Part shown: piece by piece, positions 39,501 through 49,889 of the stretch | How the letters are laid out: every line of letters starts with the position of its first letter | Position numbering within the stretch: the stretch's first letter is position 1 | NCBI RefSeq assembly: GCF_018687715.1 | Contig: NC_056765.1 | Coordinates: 6,126,501-6,190,500 of the forward strand | DNA length: 64,000 nucleotides | Reading direction: 5' to 3' | Source: Carya illinoinensis | Lineage: Eukaryota; Streptophyta; Magnoliopsida; Fagales; Juglandaceae | The notes under the pieces: generated by a model | Databases searched by the model: none | What the model was told of the DNA's origin: nothing | The model's input: the letters and a program-made list of their open reading frames with translations, nothing else | Made by a program: the position numbers and the translations under genes

Positions 39501-42500
39501 ATTAATGGTTAGGGATGTTAGAATACTTGCTATTAATACATAGTCACTTTTTCATAGCTACCACTTGATTACAGCTTAAGTACTAAAACATAATCACATC
39601 CTTACTACATGGTTGCATGTTTAGAAAACACAGGTTGGCATGAACTATCTTACAACTGCTAACAAACTGGATGTGCCAACTTTTATCCCATTCACAACTA
39701 TCTGATGTAGATTTTTCAGTCTTGCAGAAACTTGACATTTATTCATTTACTGTTTTCAGAGATATCACTTTGTATGGGTCAATTAATTATAATAATTGGA
39801 GGAAATCCATGTTTTGGCCATTGATTTAACATTTGTTTTAGTTTTTTAACATAATTACTGAGATTATAAGTCCATGCATGTAGAAAATAGGTAAGTGAAG
39901 GTTTAGATGTGACATAGACAAATTTACAGTAAAATATTCACATAGTAAGGGTAGAGGCACTAAGTCTATGAGAGTAGCAGTATTTTCAGAAATCTGATTT
40001 TAACACAAGCAGGTAGCCTTGGAGTATCCAAAAATATTTATTGTCCTTCATCAAAAGTAACACCTGCATGTCTTCTACAAACCCCTGAGTTGCAATATGG
40101 GTTCCTTTCTCAGCTGGAAACAAAGGAAGTAAGATAAAATGTGGGTAATAAAATGAACCCATAATATCATTGATGTCCAGAGGCATTAGGTAGGTGGTGT
40201 GGGTTCAGTATGCTTACAATTAGGCAAATATTATGGCAAAATAATAATGTGTATTGGCATGAACTATGCAATAGTAGACCGGGATCAAATTAAATAGCAT
40301 GTATTCAGAAGTGGTTTTTACATATCCTTTGCAATAACACAACTGATATTACAACTGATTAATAAGATGCAAAGGCAATGAGGGTGAGGACAGTGAAGTT
40401 TCGGGGGGGCCGAGTCCCACACGGTGCAGCTGTCATTGCTAGCAGCTTAGAAGCAGAAGTGTTGCCGCCGAGAACCACACTGCGGGACGAGCCAGATTCA
40501 AACGAATCAACGCAGGATGTTGGAGGTGCGGGGGCACAAGAGGCTTTGGTTTTAGCAGACATTGGACAGGGGCAGCAAGAAAATGGTATGTAATGCAACT
40601 AACCCAGAATTTCTTAGAGCGTGGCGATATTTGATGTGTTGGCAATAAATATTGTGTACACCTTTTTAATTATATTTTCCTGCTGGCTGTATGAATAGTA
40701 AAGTGATTTGGTTTGTCTGAATCTTGTTGATGAGTTGATGTAGATCGACCTAGCAAGAAACGGGGAAGATCGGTAAGATCCCTCTAGTTATACAAGAAGG
40801 TCATCGCGGGCCATCATGTGAGAATGCATCAATATTCACGGGCCGATTGACATGGATTATTAAGGTACATGCCGACATGAGGCATGCTAGTTGGAGTTTA
40901 GTACCCGAAGACGAAAAGCAAGAGCTCATTGACCGTGTTAGGGTACTTTTTTACTTTGTACTAAATCAGACACACTAGTTAAATATGTCCATGATTAGTC
41001 ATATGTCATGATTACACACTAATTGAATACAAAAATTTGTATTGATGTTGTAAAATTATATGCAGGCAGATTTTGTTCTAGATTGGTCGAGAGACAACCA
41101 TCGTGAGATGGTTGTGTCACATTTGGGCGATAAGTATAATGCATATCATTATACACTACACAAAGTGTATTTGAAATATGCATCACACGAAGAGGCCCTA
41201 CGGGGTGGGACGGACATGGTCTCCAAACCGGTATGGGAAAAGCTATGTGAACGGTGGGCAAGTCCAACATTCAAGGTAAATATTGTAGAATAGTATTGTC
41301 TAGGTAACAATATCCAAATATACACTAACCAAATTTTGTACATAGCCAGAAATATTTGTAGTTAGAAGTAAATCCTAATCAGCTTCAATTTTTGATCCAT
41401 AAGTATAAATGAGGGAAAGTCATTCTAACTAATGACTTTGTCAATTTTATGGGACATCATTGCAGGAGAAGTCCAAAATAAACAGTTCAAATAGGAAAAA
41501 ACTCAAAGTCAAACATACCGGTGGGCGTAAGTCCTTTATAAGGATATTAGAGGAGAAGGTTAGTGTGGTTTGTGATTGGGGGTATAAGTCTTAAAGTTCA
41601 GTATAATTCAGATCACGTCACCTGTTTCTTGTGTGTGTTCGAGGGCATTGGCGCTGGATATGATAGCATTTTACAAAGAAACACATTGGTCAACACAGAA
41701 AGGTCAATTCATCAATGCAGATACTAAACACAAATATGTAAGACCCCTTCCTAATGCACTTTTGACATACCAAGTGCATTAGTGTAAAACAGTAATGCTG
41801 ATTTTACCCCATTACAAATTAATTCTTTCAGAATTTAATGGTCGAGAGGTTAGCTGAGAAAGATAGTGAGGAGGATGTAGTCGAAGCAGCTGAGAGCATC
41901 TTCAAAGAAGTGTTGGGACAAAGATTTGGTTATGCTCAAGGGATGGGGCATATGGTGATTCCGGACCCCTATCCTGCAATGAAGAATAGTCGAGCATTTA
42001 TTCGTCTAGCGGAGGAGAATCAACGCCACAAGAGTGAGGCTGAAATGTACAAGAGCAAGCTAGATCAAATGATGGGTGATATTGCTGCATTGAGGCAGAA
42101 TTTTTCTGAGCATGACAAACTGTTAATGAGCTATCGCCAAAGTGAATTAGAGAGAGTAAGTGAGTCTCATAGAGAGACTCATGAAGATGCTTAGGCAGAA
42201 AACAGTCTAGGATATTTTTTGTGAAGGGTAGGTGGTGGGGGTTTTTTGTGTATAATGTTACAATTATGGCTTGCTAAATCCAATTGCCATGGACGTATGT
42301 TTATAAGTAGTTATAATTTTGGTAGTTGTTTTGTATAGTTAGGGTGGGTATGTATAAGACAGTTGTGGGAAGTTCAGTAATCGAAGGGTTTAGGATCTGC
42401 CACATTTTGTATTCAGTATTGACTTGTTGGGGGTGCAGTAATAGTCACTTTTGGAATTGACTACATGGACATTCACAAGGTTATGTCCATGTGGAAAGGG

Positions 42501-45500
42501 TAAGTTCTGCATGAATTTAAGTAATTTTATATGAAAACATGGATTTCTGAGTAACATTTATTGTGAATACTGAAACTGCTAATTGTTATATATTGACAGG
42601 GAAACTTTTAACAGGTTGGGGAAAAGCTCAGCTGAAGCATATGGATCAGTGAATGTAGAGCAGGAGTTGGTGGAGATCTCAGAGCAGTTTTAGATTCACA
42701 AGAATCTTCAAGGCTGTATGCAAATTCAAACTCAGTATGTGTCTTGAGCTATTGAAATCACTTACGATTTTTAGTCACTCAAGGAAAAGTCTCCAATAAC
42801 CTATTCTATATCACACACATAGGCAACCAACTGTTTCATCACGTTTGCTCAGTTAAATTGTTTAGGTATGTTAGATTAGCTAGATAACCTACACACTAAG
42901 TAGCTTTGGTAGGTTAAACAACAAATTTTCTAACTTAGGATAGATTTCCATCAGAATATCTGTGAGTGGTGATTGGTTAGGACCATTTTATGAGAAAACA
43001 GTTTGTATACTAATCTAGAGAATTATGTTGCATGGTACCAACTTGTAAAAATTATGTTTCTAACTTAGGATAGATTTCCATCAGAATATCTGTGAGTGGT
43101 GATTGGTTAGGACCATTTTATGAGAAAACAGTTTGTATACTAATCTAGAGAATTATGTTGCATGGTACCAACTTGTAAAAATTTACAGACAAAAATTCCT
43201 GCAGGTATTACAGTATTTTGAGAGTATCCAAAAGAGAGTTGTGTTTCTGATAGAATAGTGACAATAAATATTTACAAGTTGGAGCATGAGTGGATTTTAA
43301 ATATAGTAAACTTCAATTACATGTCAGCAAACTAGGGGGTATAACAATCAATGTCAAACAGATATCATAGTATGAACTGTGAGAATCTGAATGTAATTTA
43401 GAATTACTGGGAGAAATTCAAAATGGAATCAGCTACCCATTCTATAGCAAGTATATATTCCCACAGTTCATAACACTGTAAGTCCTTTATTAAAAAGATA
43501 TGATATGCCACGACAAGTTAAAAGAAATTCAATACTCTTTCTCTGAGAAAAAAGGGAATCATATAGTTGATTGTACTAATAGTTTTGGTCCCAGATTTTT
43601 CCACTGACAGTGTGATATTTGCATGGATGAGGCATTAGCAAACTTAAATCTACTAATATGCAATCTGGACCTGCAATAGCAGGGGGCATATAATTGGTAG
43701 TAGCTTCCAAATGTTTATCCCAGGGGAATAGATATTGTTTGATGTTGACATTGACCGAGTTGTGCATTTAGAGTCAAGAAAACTAAATACACAACTTGTT
43801 ATATAATATGATTGGCAAGAGTAGAAGCATTAGAATTAATATTTCTGGTATGCTTCTATAATTTGAATACTATAGAAGCTCCCCCACCTTGATGATTTAG
43901 TCATGTAGTTTAACCCATTAAGTCCATCTGTAAAGATTGACAGATTTTGCTGTTTTACACTTTCAGGAGCAATTTGCCACCAAGCTATGTGGATTCATAT
44001 TGGTAAATCTGAATGTCTTGAGAAGACATCCAAAGCAACCTGTTCTACATGAATGCTCATTTAATCTGTCTTTTTTCCTGCTCTGCACTTATCCCATTGT
44101 CTGTACTTGGATAGTGTGCTTACAAACGTGTTAGTTAAGTTCATGGACTTCAAGTAAACACCCTTATTCAATGAATGTATGAGATTTTATGTATCATAGG
44201 TGTAAGAACAATGTTGGCAGATTTGTACTAGTTGTTGGTGGTTATGTATGTAAGTTGACAGATTATTAACCCACAGTATATACAATCTGTTGTTGATATT
44301 TTGACTGGGTAGCCCTTCCTTTACACCAAATTGTTGTTCATGTATATTGTTGGAATAAGTCAGCTGTTGTTGAATAACAGGTTATATATGCATCAACTGC
44401 CTATATCCAAGAAGTATACTGCATCCTAAGAACTATAGTTCTCATTTTGAACTATATATATAGTTCAAAAACAGGTTATATATGCATCCTAATAACTGCT
44501 ACATGTGACTAGAAATCTGGACATTTATAGTGCGTCCAGTTGGTGACAAAACAGATTTTGGGTAAAATACCCATGTCCTCTAAACCATTTTTCATGGTAA
44601 AAAGTATACTGCCAACCTAATTTTATACGTGGGAAAAAGTTATACCAAATGTTGCAATTGGACTACCACAAATATTAAACAATATTGCAATTGGTCTAAA
44701 ATAGGATTTCCACCACCACATTTCACAATCAATAAACGTTTCCCACCAAATGGAATTAGAACCCAGTGGCGTTTTTCCACCACTTTAACACGCAGCCTAA
44801 AACTTATTCTCAGGATCACAACAATCCCATGTTTAGCCGCTTGTGAAGAACGAATATAATGGAAAAAATTCTTTACCCACAATTAGCAGTCACGGGTATA
44901 ATAATAGTGCCAAAGTGTAAACCATATTTGCCACCAAAATAAACCATCCCAAAAAGCTCTATAGCCAAGAAGTGTTGGATGTGGAAACACTTTAACCCAC
45001 TAAACTGTCCACTGCATGATGGATGGCTATAGAGTTTTTCCCGAGTACTGATTCCATGCATATAGGATTTCTTCCACCAAAAGTTTTCAACCCAATTTTT
45101 ACTATAGCCAAGACGTAGTGGATGGGAAAAAATTTTATATCACTTAATTATCCACAGAGTTATTTGTGGATAAAAGACATTACTGAGTTGTGCTCGCATG
45201 GAAAAAAGCTCTGATTGCACTACACAAGAGCTATTGGCAACATAGTTTCCCACGGAGGAAACTACCTTTTCACACTATTAGTTTTCATGGAATAAACTTA
45301 GTTTTTGCCACGAAATGAGGTAATGGTGGGTAACTTATCTATGCTCATGAAGTATATGCAACGAAGGAGCCACCAGAGGAATTGGTGGGATTAATTTTTA
45401 TCTCATGAATCTATTACTTATTCCCACCAAGACCCTTCACGGCAAAAACTCCAATTTGTTGTAGTGAGAAAAGAAAAGAAAAGATAACATGATTGCTAGG

Positions 45501-47982
45501 CTTCATGAGATCAACGTAGTTGATGTAGAACAATCATAACTTATAATCCCCCACATCAGGTGAAAGCAATCTTGATGGCCTTGGAAACCTTTGTTCTACA
45601 ATTTCATTTTAACAAATATCTTTAAGTTCCATTAATGTTTATTATGTCAAAACAATTAAGGAATCCATTTCACTAAACCTAAATGTGAGACCTCCTAGTC
45701 AAGCCAATTTTACTAGATGGGTGTGACATGAGTACATCTCAGTCGAGTGAAAATTAGACAGAGTCTGGTCAACATTGGCGCAAGCGAAAATTGCGAGAAT
45801 CACAATTTTAATTGACTTTAAAGTCTTGGAATGACCAAAATAAACTCTTAAGTATATATAATATAGATAGATATGCACATAATACTATATATGGTTGAGA
45901 GAGATGACAACAGGTCATATATATATATATATATATTATCTTCCTCGAAAGATCAAAGCCTATTGATGATGCGCATTGAGCCCCAATACACTTCTACATG
46001 CAATAGTTTAGGTTTTTCTTCGTACCAACTAGAAAAAATCCCACAACCAGCTCCATTTTGAAGTTGAAAATGATTTTTTCTTGAATGTAATCCATATATA
46101 TAGAAAAGGACCAAATTGGTTCTAAAGCCATAGTTAGCGGTGCATGGTAAGTGAAGAGTTCTTTTTCTTTTCTTGACTTGAGATTGGTTTTACTATTTGA
46201 AATTTTTTTGAAGTAGGTTTTCACTTCGTTACAAAACCTTTGTGTAATTGGTCGCTTTACTACATTAAATTTTAGTTTTGATGTGTGTGGTATTCCATTG
46301 ATAATTGACTTATGTAATTAAATTGGTCATATTGTGACTGGGAATGAATTAAACTTGGTTTTATTTGTTACTAGCTAGCTAGGGGCCTAATCCAAATGAG
46401 TTTTGCTACATACAAGTACAGTCGCGCACTAATCTGTGTACCAATACTGATTTATTCATACTTAAAATTTAAATTAATACTGTTTTCAATAAAATCTACT
46501 TTTTGACCAATCACATCACATTGGTGCACATATTAGTGCACAATTGTGCTTGCAACTATATCTTTCCAATCCAAATATTTCGCCATAAAATTCAAATATT
46601 TTCATAAGTTCAAGTTTTGTGGATAAATGATGACGTGACATGGAATTCGAGCTCCGATCTAAAGTTCGTACCTCTATATTTTGTTCTCCTTGGCTAGCTG
46701 TGTCAAGTTTGGTGTAAATTGAAAAATAGGTTTACCATTACCCGTTTTCTTTGTTGAGGAGGTCATTATTCCGACAGAAAAAGGAAACCTCCCGAGCTAG
46801 CTAGCTTTGATTGACGTCGTCACAAGTGAAAAACTTTAGGGGAAAGAAATTAAGTTTAGGCATTAACGTATGTACCTGATCCGATACTTCTTTCTTGATC
46901 ATTTTGATTAATATCCAAACGTATTTGATCGGTAGCACCAGCAGATGAAATGTGTACACCTTACCAAAAATAAGAGGAAAATAAATATCAATTGATATAT
47001 GTACTATTTTTATTTTTAAGAAAATAAAAGGAGATCATGTGTTTAATTATTATCGTTTGTAATGTTACTTCAATTTTTATTTTAACAGAGTAAAATTTAC
47101 TATTTAGGCTAAATCAATTACCTATGAAAAAAAGAACATTTTTAATTAATGAAAAGCCAAGAGGAAAAGAGTGGGACTAACTGTGATTGTAGATCCAACG
47201 CTTGAGCCAGTTTATCCTCGCGAATTGGCTACTCGTCATGACCACAGTCAGTGCTTGCAGAGGGGAGAAATATTCTCCGTGGAAGGCAAAAGCCCAAGAA
47301 GGACAACGCTTAATTAAATGCAAGGCGAGATCTTTTGTTGTTGTAACGTAGGTGCATGCGTACATACATAAAACAATAAATAAAAAAGGGAATTAATTAA
47401 ATTACATTTCCCAATTAATATATCCGATCATCGGAAAATGAATGGTTAGACGAGTGTAGAGTAGAGCACTTATTACCTAAATCTCTGGCATGGATGGCAT
47501 AGGTAAGAAGTTTAGCACCCTGCTCAGCTTTTTCTGCCTCTAGTTCTTCCGACGGAGTTAGAGAATAGAGATAGCGAGCCAATTCTTTATGTCCCATGGC
47601 CATAGTGCTAACAACTGGAAGCTCGTTCAAAGCAGATCTGAAGCTAACCAAGCTCCTGTTCTTTGTAATAAGGCATTCTACCATCCGGTAATTCCCACTA
47701 ATAATTGCCTCATGTAGAGCTGTATTGCCGGCATTGTCTTTCATTGCCAAGTCTTGTTCCGAAATCATATTCAGCAACTCCTCCACTATATGTTCCTGTT
47801 CAGAAGCAACAGCTAAGTGAAGAACCGTCCCTCCCGTAACTGTGATTCTCGCTCTCAAAGCATCGGGGTGGGACTCTAGGAAATATCTGGTAGAGTTCCA
47901 ATCACCTCTTCGAACATCCTCCACTAAGTCCACGTAATTAATCCTCCCTGCCATGCATATGTGATCAATAATGTTTGTGCAT

Positions 47983-48024
<42 letters not shown>

Positions 48025-48096
48025 CCGGTTGTCTACAGAGTCTTCTTCCTCAACTACCTGATAAGGTGCTGTAGTCCTTGTTGGGTACTTGTCCAT
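20759..48096 (-). CDS. Ankyrin-repeat/PGG-domain membrane protein (ACD6/ITN1-like), 8 exons
   Basis: Exons in transcript order: 48,096-48,021; 47,947-47,477; 47,331-47,182; 46,959-46,876; 24,189-24,154; 24,059-24,003; 23,879-23,446; 21,364-20,759. All junctions are GT-AG and phase-compatible, totalling 1,914 nt or 637 residues. Ankyrin-type motifs appear at about residues 63-125 (GGTVLHLA, AGNTALHEA) and 362-412 (GMTIFHYA, DGNTILHTA). The PGG domain spans about 470-585 and includes the diagnostic IPGGN at 501-505. Four hydrophobic segments follow residue 485. Family members sit in plasma or endomembranes and act in salicylate/defence and salt signalling; which role applies here is unknown. 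The start MDKYPTRTTAPYQ is chosen because exon 1 splices in phase into exon 2. An alternative start at 47,954, inside intron 1, would give a shorter N terminus. Intron 4 is 22.7 kb and full of transposons, so two separately expressed halves are the main alternative. Confidence 0.8.
21365..23445 (-). other. Intron 7 of the ankyrin/PGG gene
   Basis: 2,081-bp intron (donor GTCAGT at 23,445, acceptor ATGCAG at 21,365). It contains poly-T and poly-A tracts and, at about 22,630-22,930, degenerate repeats of a poly-A plus GTAAATATGAGACTCACATG unit. No coding sequence seen. Confidence 0.65.
24315..24426. repeat. 56-bp tandem duplication in intron 4
   Basis: AAGTCTAAAAA..CTTGGGTC starts at 24,315 and again at 24,371. 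Both copies run through ATATGATGTTGAAATATTAA with few mismatches. Confidence 0.85.
24451..24875 (-). repeat. Left (3') LTR of the intronic copia element
   Basis: 425 bp, TGTTGGGG...CCATTCA on the plus strand. On the minus strand it has an intact TATA-like TATAAAAG (24,718-24,711). It is longer than its partner, with an extra segment near 24,470-24,510. Confidence 0.88.
24880..28065 (-). pseudogene. Broken copia gag-pol of the intronic element
   Basis: Order on the minus strand: a gag start at 28,065 (LTSLNYSLWRPRMKDLLNC), a CCHC zinc knuckle at about 27,309-27,352 (CYHCGKKGHVRKNC), a GAG-pre-integrase block near 26,930 (LWHKRLGHMSEKGL), an integrase start (VHSNVCGPTEEESLGG) that breaks off, RT pieces, and RNase H (WILRYLKGTSKLCL; GGVVSWQSKL). 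The integrase core is largely missing. In RT the frame jumps from IRVVLGLVANL straight to ILYVDDMLIIG, deleting the middle of the domain. Numerous stops and frameshifts occur throughout. Confidence 0.85.
28682..29081 (-). repeat. Right (5') LTR of the intronic copia element
   Basis: 400 bp, TGCTGGGG...CCCTTCA. It aligns with the left LTR along its length with substitutions and indels. The TATA-like box reads GATAAAAG here (near 28,917-28,924), so this promoter LTR has lost its first T. Confidence 0.88.
29172..29197 (+). repeat. Left terminal inverted repeat of the 16.3-kb CACTA
   Basis: Starts CAATACAACAAATTGGAC; the C-to-A change at position 3 breaks the CACTA hallmark. Pairs with 45,441-45,466. 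Confidence 0.88.
29490..29880 (+). promoter_or_regulatory. C-rich island near the left CACTA end, possible tnp promoter or leader
   Basis: A strongly C-rich and CpG-containing block (CCCCGCCCC, CCCCCCGGCCCCCCC) inside otherwise AT-rich DNA, about 0.3 kb from the left terminus and upstream of the plus-strand tnp genes. In CACTA elements the promoter and GC-rich leader lie at this end. Translations of this block on the minus strand are Gly/Arg-rich artefacts. The role is inferred from position and composition only. Confidence 0.35.
29881..33061 (+). other. Non-coding 5' part of the 16.3-kb CACTA
   Basis: No coding exon recognised ahead of the tnpD start. Contains a (CT)n tract at about 30,492-30,552. 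Probably untranslated leader, intron or filler of the element. Confidence 0.5.
33062..36740 (+). pseudogene. tnpD-like CACTA transposase, broken
   Basis: The ATG opens MDKSWVHIEDR, the usual start of the transposase-associated domain, with its Cys/His cluster CPCKRCRNRAFHS. The catalytic Transposase_21 (Tnp2) region follows at about 33.7-34.8 kb (PYNLLPWSCMK, NDIDVFLRPLVDELKELW, SLHAALLWTINDFPAY, HNLDVMHIEKNICDS). DUF4218 comes next (AGPVQYRWMYHFERYL), then after an apparent intron (about 35,836-35,929) DUF4216 (NGVRFHTKERERYRRSQNSG, YFLFECAW-like) and an Asp/Glu-rich tail. Breaks include frameshifts near 33,470 and 33,750, one at the A-run of 34,499-34,507, TGA at 34,040 and TGA at 35,142. 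Both TGAs stand where related transposases have Arg, consistent with CGA-to-TGA. The protein would cut the element ends, but this copy cannot make it. Confidence 0.85.
36741..40377 (+). other. Non-coding interval between tnpD and tnpA in the CACTA
   Basis: AT-rich with no protein-like frame longer than about 85 codons. It may include the tnpD 3' UTR or, if both come from one pre-mRNA as in En/Spm, intron sequence of the tnpA transcript. Confidence 0.45.
40378..42194 (+). pseudogene. tnpA-like gene (Transposase_24 family) of the CACTA
   Basis: Visible exons: about 40,378-40,585 (Gly/Arg- and acidic-rich N terminus), 40,744-40,948 (frame disturbed after KKRGRS, then ENASIFTGRLTWIIKVHADM), 41,066-41,275 (ADFVLDWSRDNHREMV ... 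WEKLCERWASPTFK), 41,466-41,558 (NSSNRKKLKVKHTGGRKSF), about 41,647-41,737 (MIAFYKETHWSTQKGQF) and 41,832-42,194. The last exon has a coiled-coil-like tail (residues such as AEENQRHKSEAEMYKSKLDQ) and ends at TAG. This matches the Transposase_24 layout of CACTA accessory proteins, which bind subterminal repeats. At two junctions the phase does not fit exactly, so I call it probably inactive. Splice choices of exons 2 and 5 are uncertain. Confidence 0.7.
42195..45440 (+). other. 3' non-coding and right subterminal region of the CACTA
   Basis: AT-rich. From about 44,560 onward it carries many short motifs of the type CCACCA, TTTCCCAC, GCCACGAAA and GGTAAAAA, similar to those near the left end in opposite orientation. 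Such clusters are the usual subterminal binding sites of CACTA elements. No gene. Confidence 0.5.
42927..43183. repeat. 130-bp tandem duplication inside the CACTA
   Basis: The segment starting TTTCTAACTTAGGATAGATT at 42,927 repeats at 43,057. I see no mismatch between the two copies over about 127 bp, so this is recent or an assembly duplicate. Confidence 0.92.
45441..45466 (-). repeat. Right terminal inverted repeat of the 16.3-kb CACTA
   Basis: Reverse complement starts CACTACAACAAATTGGAG. Followed by the AGA target duplication. Confidence 0.9.
45470..46875 (-). other. Residual host intron 4 sequence
   Basis: About 1.4 kb between the right CACTA end and exon 4, AT-rich, with an (AT)n tract near 45,919-45,936. 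No coding or mobile sequence recognised. Confidence 0.55.
46876..48096 (-). CDS. Exons 1-4 of the ankyrin/PGG gene (N-terminal ankyrin half)
   Basis: Four exons encode residues 1-260: an acidic leader (VVEEEDSVDN), ankyrin repeats, the DLALHLIKRCPSWAF repeat in exon 3, and a linker ending ..INQNDQERSIGS. Exon 4 ends with one nucleotide of a Gly codon that is completed by GT of exon 5, 22.7 kb away. Donors are GTCTCT, GTAATA, GTTAGT and GTACAT. If the giant intron were no longer spliced, this part alone would give a soluble ankyrin fragment. Confidence 0.75.
47990..48019. repeat. (GA)n microsatellite abutting the exon 1 splice donor
   Basis: On the transcribed minus strand the tract reads GTCTCTCTCTCT immediately after exon 1, so the donor GT is effectively the first unit of the repeat. 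Intron 1 is only 73 bp and this tract fills about 30 bp of it. Confidence 0.85.
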
Positions 48097-48938
48097 GTCC
48101 ACTGCTGGAGATATTTGATAAACCAAGTGACACGGGTTGTTTGAAGAGTTTCCTTCCCAGATATCTTATTAGCTCCAAAATCCTGGTTGGCGAGTCGGAA
48201 TCTCCTTGCTTAACGGCTCATGTGGTAGATAGCTATTAGCTAGTCTGGCCTACCACAGTTGAATGAACGTTTTAGCCAACATTTCCCAAGCAATTTTGGC
48301 GGAAATAGTTTTTTTTTTTTTTTTTTTTGAGATAGTACATATATGTCCATCATTATTGATCTTCCTACAAGCCTCGATTAAATCTGTTTCAACTTTCAAC
48401 AATGTCCCAAAAACCTTGACCCGATAGATAGTTTTTTATCTGGACATGAATGCAGCCCGCGTACGTATTATTATTTCTAAGAAGTTGAAGAGGAAAAATG
48501 TTTGTTTCTTTATTGTCTATCAAGTTATGAAGTACATATGTCAGTCCAAACTCGTAACAGGAAGAGACATGCATGCTAGTGCTCATGTGATATATTTCAT
48601 TTTTTGAATGAAGAATTTAATTACATTTGAGTATAAATTTTATCTCATCTTATCATTATGACTTCTTCTAAATTTTTATTACTGGCGAACGATTGATTAA
48701 CAAAGATAGTTAATATAATTGGCCCACATAAAAGAAAAATAAATTTTTGTGATTAATTTATTACAAAAAAAAAAAAACTATTCACTAGTCATTTTATGAA
48801 GAACAACTTACCTGTTATTTGTCCAGCATCAGTACTTTATCTGACCGAGTGGCTGACACGTCAAATATTAAAGGGCCGCGTGAAACATCTGGTCCAAGCA
48901 CTCAATCATGTAAACGAAAATGAAAAATGATATGATCA
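48097..48938 (-). other. Upstream region of the ankyrin/PGG gene
   Basis: Expected location of the 5' UTR and promoter. I see a poly-T run at about 48,310-48,328 and AT-rich DNA but no TATA box or motif that I would defend. Confidence 0.4.
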
Positions 48939-49232
48939 ATGTACAGTAAGAAAGTTGTGAGTGCTCCTCTTTTATTCTACCCAATTTATCTAAACGGGAT
49001 GGAGATTGTGCTTACTGAGGTGGTGTTTGAAGGGATGCTCGATCTTGCTGTAGTCAGAGAAGTTAACAGTACAGCAGTGAATTGTTCATGGTATGGTCAA
49101 GTAATCGAAGACATCAAGAAAGTTCTCAGAAACAGACCATGATGGAAGTTGCAGTACACTCCTAGAGAGGGGAACAAAGTAACTCATCCGTTAGCAAAGC
49201 TTGCCTTAAAATGTGAGAGTGAGAGAGTATGA
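48939..49232 (+). pseudogene. LINE-type RNase H fragment
   Basis: Plus strand, from about 49,019: VVFEGMLDLAVVREVN, then SWYGQVIEDIKKVL, then a TGA after RNRP, then WKLQYTPREGNKVTHPLAKLAL. This is the C-terminal half of an RVT_3/RNase H domain of plant LINEs. The position usually held by the catalytic Asp in FEGD reads Met here, and the final block usually reads RE.N..AH.LA. Stops and the lost residue mark it as a relic. The preceding RT is absent. Confidence 0.65.
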
Positions 49233-49889
49233 GTTAAAAGAAGGTCCTTCTTGTATTCAGTCTTGAAAAATATGATAAATACACAATACTTTTCATAATA
49301 TATTTCACAATCAAGTTCTAAAATAAAAGATATTATTATAAAATACCATATAAAAGTAATACTATTTTACAAAAATACTCTCATTTTAGATCATGCGTTG
49401 TGAAAAGTTTTATGATGAATGTTATGTGTATCATTGCTCGGAAAAAAAAGAAAAAAAAAAAAGAATGGGGAAGGGTAGGGGAAGCTGGAGGGATGGATGT
49501 ACTTGTTGTCTTCCACACTGCAGTAGAGGTACTCTATCGCAAACTGCTGCCCGTGAACCATCAATTAAGGAAGATGGTCATTGGTCACATACCCACCGCA
49601 ATTTATTGAAGGTACCATATTGAACAAGTCTGTCATTTTATAACGATCAACTTTATCGTTTTGTCCAGGATAATAAAGTCGTGATATATTCAATATTGCA
49701 CAGTGATAGAGTTACGAGTGGACCTCTTTAATTTATCCTTATCCTTATCCTTCATGCGTTTTATTTAGTTTTTGGTGGTCACAGTGCTCGTACTTTTGTT
49801 AATGCGCTGCTTTAGTCATGATGTGCTATGTCGTAATTTCATGTGGTCAGCAACCTGTGAAGAAAACAGACAAAAGTAGCTACAACATG
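49233..49889. other. Intergenic spacer
   Basis: AT-rich, with a purine run at about 49,441-49,465. An open frame at about 49,400-49,609 contains VEVLYRKLLPVNHQLRKMVI, which I do not recognise; it may be a fragment of an unknown gene. Nothing else is seen. Confidence 0.4.

Larger units (their letters stand above)
29172..45466 (+). mobile_element. CACTA (En/Spm) DNA transposon, 16.3 kb, TSD AGA
   Basis: The left end reads CAATACAACAAATTGGACTT and the right end, reversed, CACTACAACAAATTGGAGTT. Over 26 bp the terminal inverted repeats differ at two positions. AGA flanks both sides (29,169-29,171 and 45,467-45,469), the 3-bp duplication typical of CACTA elements. It carries a tnpD-like transposase gene (33.06-36.74 kb) and a tnpA-like gene (40.4-42.2 kb), both plus strand, and has subterminal regions rich in short GCCAC/CCCAC/TTTTCC-type repeats. 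The left end has lost the third base of CACTA and tnpD is broken, so this copy should be immobile. Confidence 0.88.
24190..46875 (-). other. Giant transposon-filled intron 4 of the ankyrin/PGG gene
   Basis: 22,686 bp between donor GTACAT at 46,875 and acceptor CAACAG at 24,190. It holds a complete copia insertion (24,451-29,081) and a complete CACTA insertion (29,172-45,466), with only 85 bp between the right copia TSD and the CACTA end. Subtracting both insertions and one copy of each target duplication leaves about 1.75 kb of ancestral intron. Confidence 0.7.

Noticed and set aside
45919..45936. AT dinucleotide tract as a possible insertion junction
   Set aside because: A simple microsatellite; no flanking duplication or element end is visible.
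20759..48096. Two separate genes: an N-terminal ankyrin gene at 47-48 kb and a PGG gene at 21-24 kb
   Set aside because: The splice phases and total length fit one gene, and all the extra intron length is accounted for by two transposons with target duplications. I keep it as the main alternative until RNA is checked.
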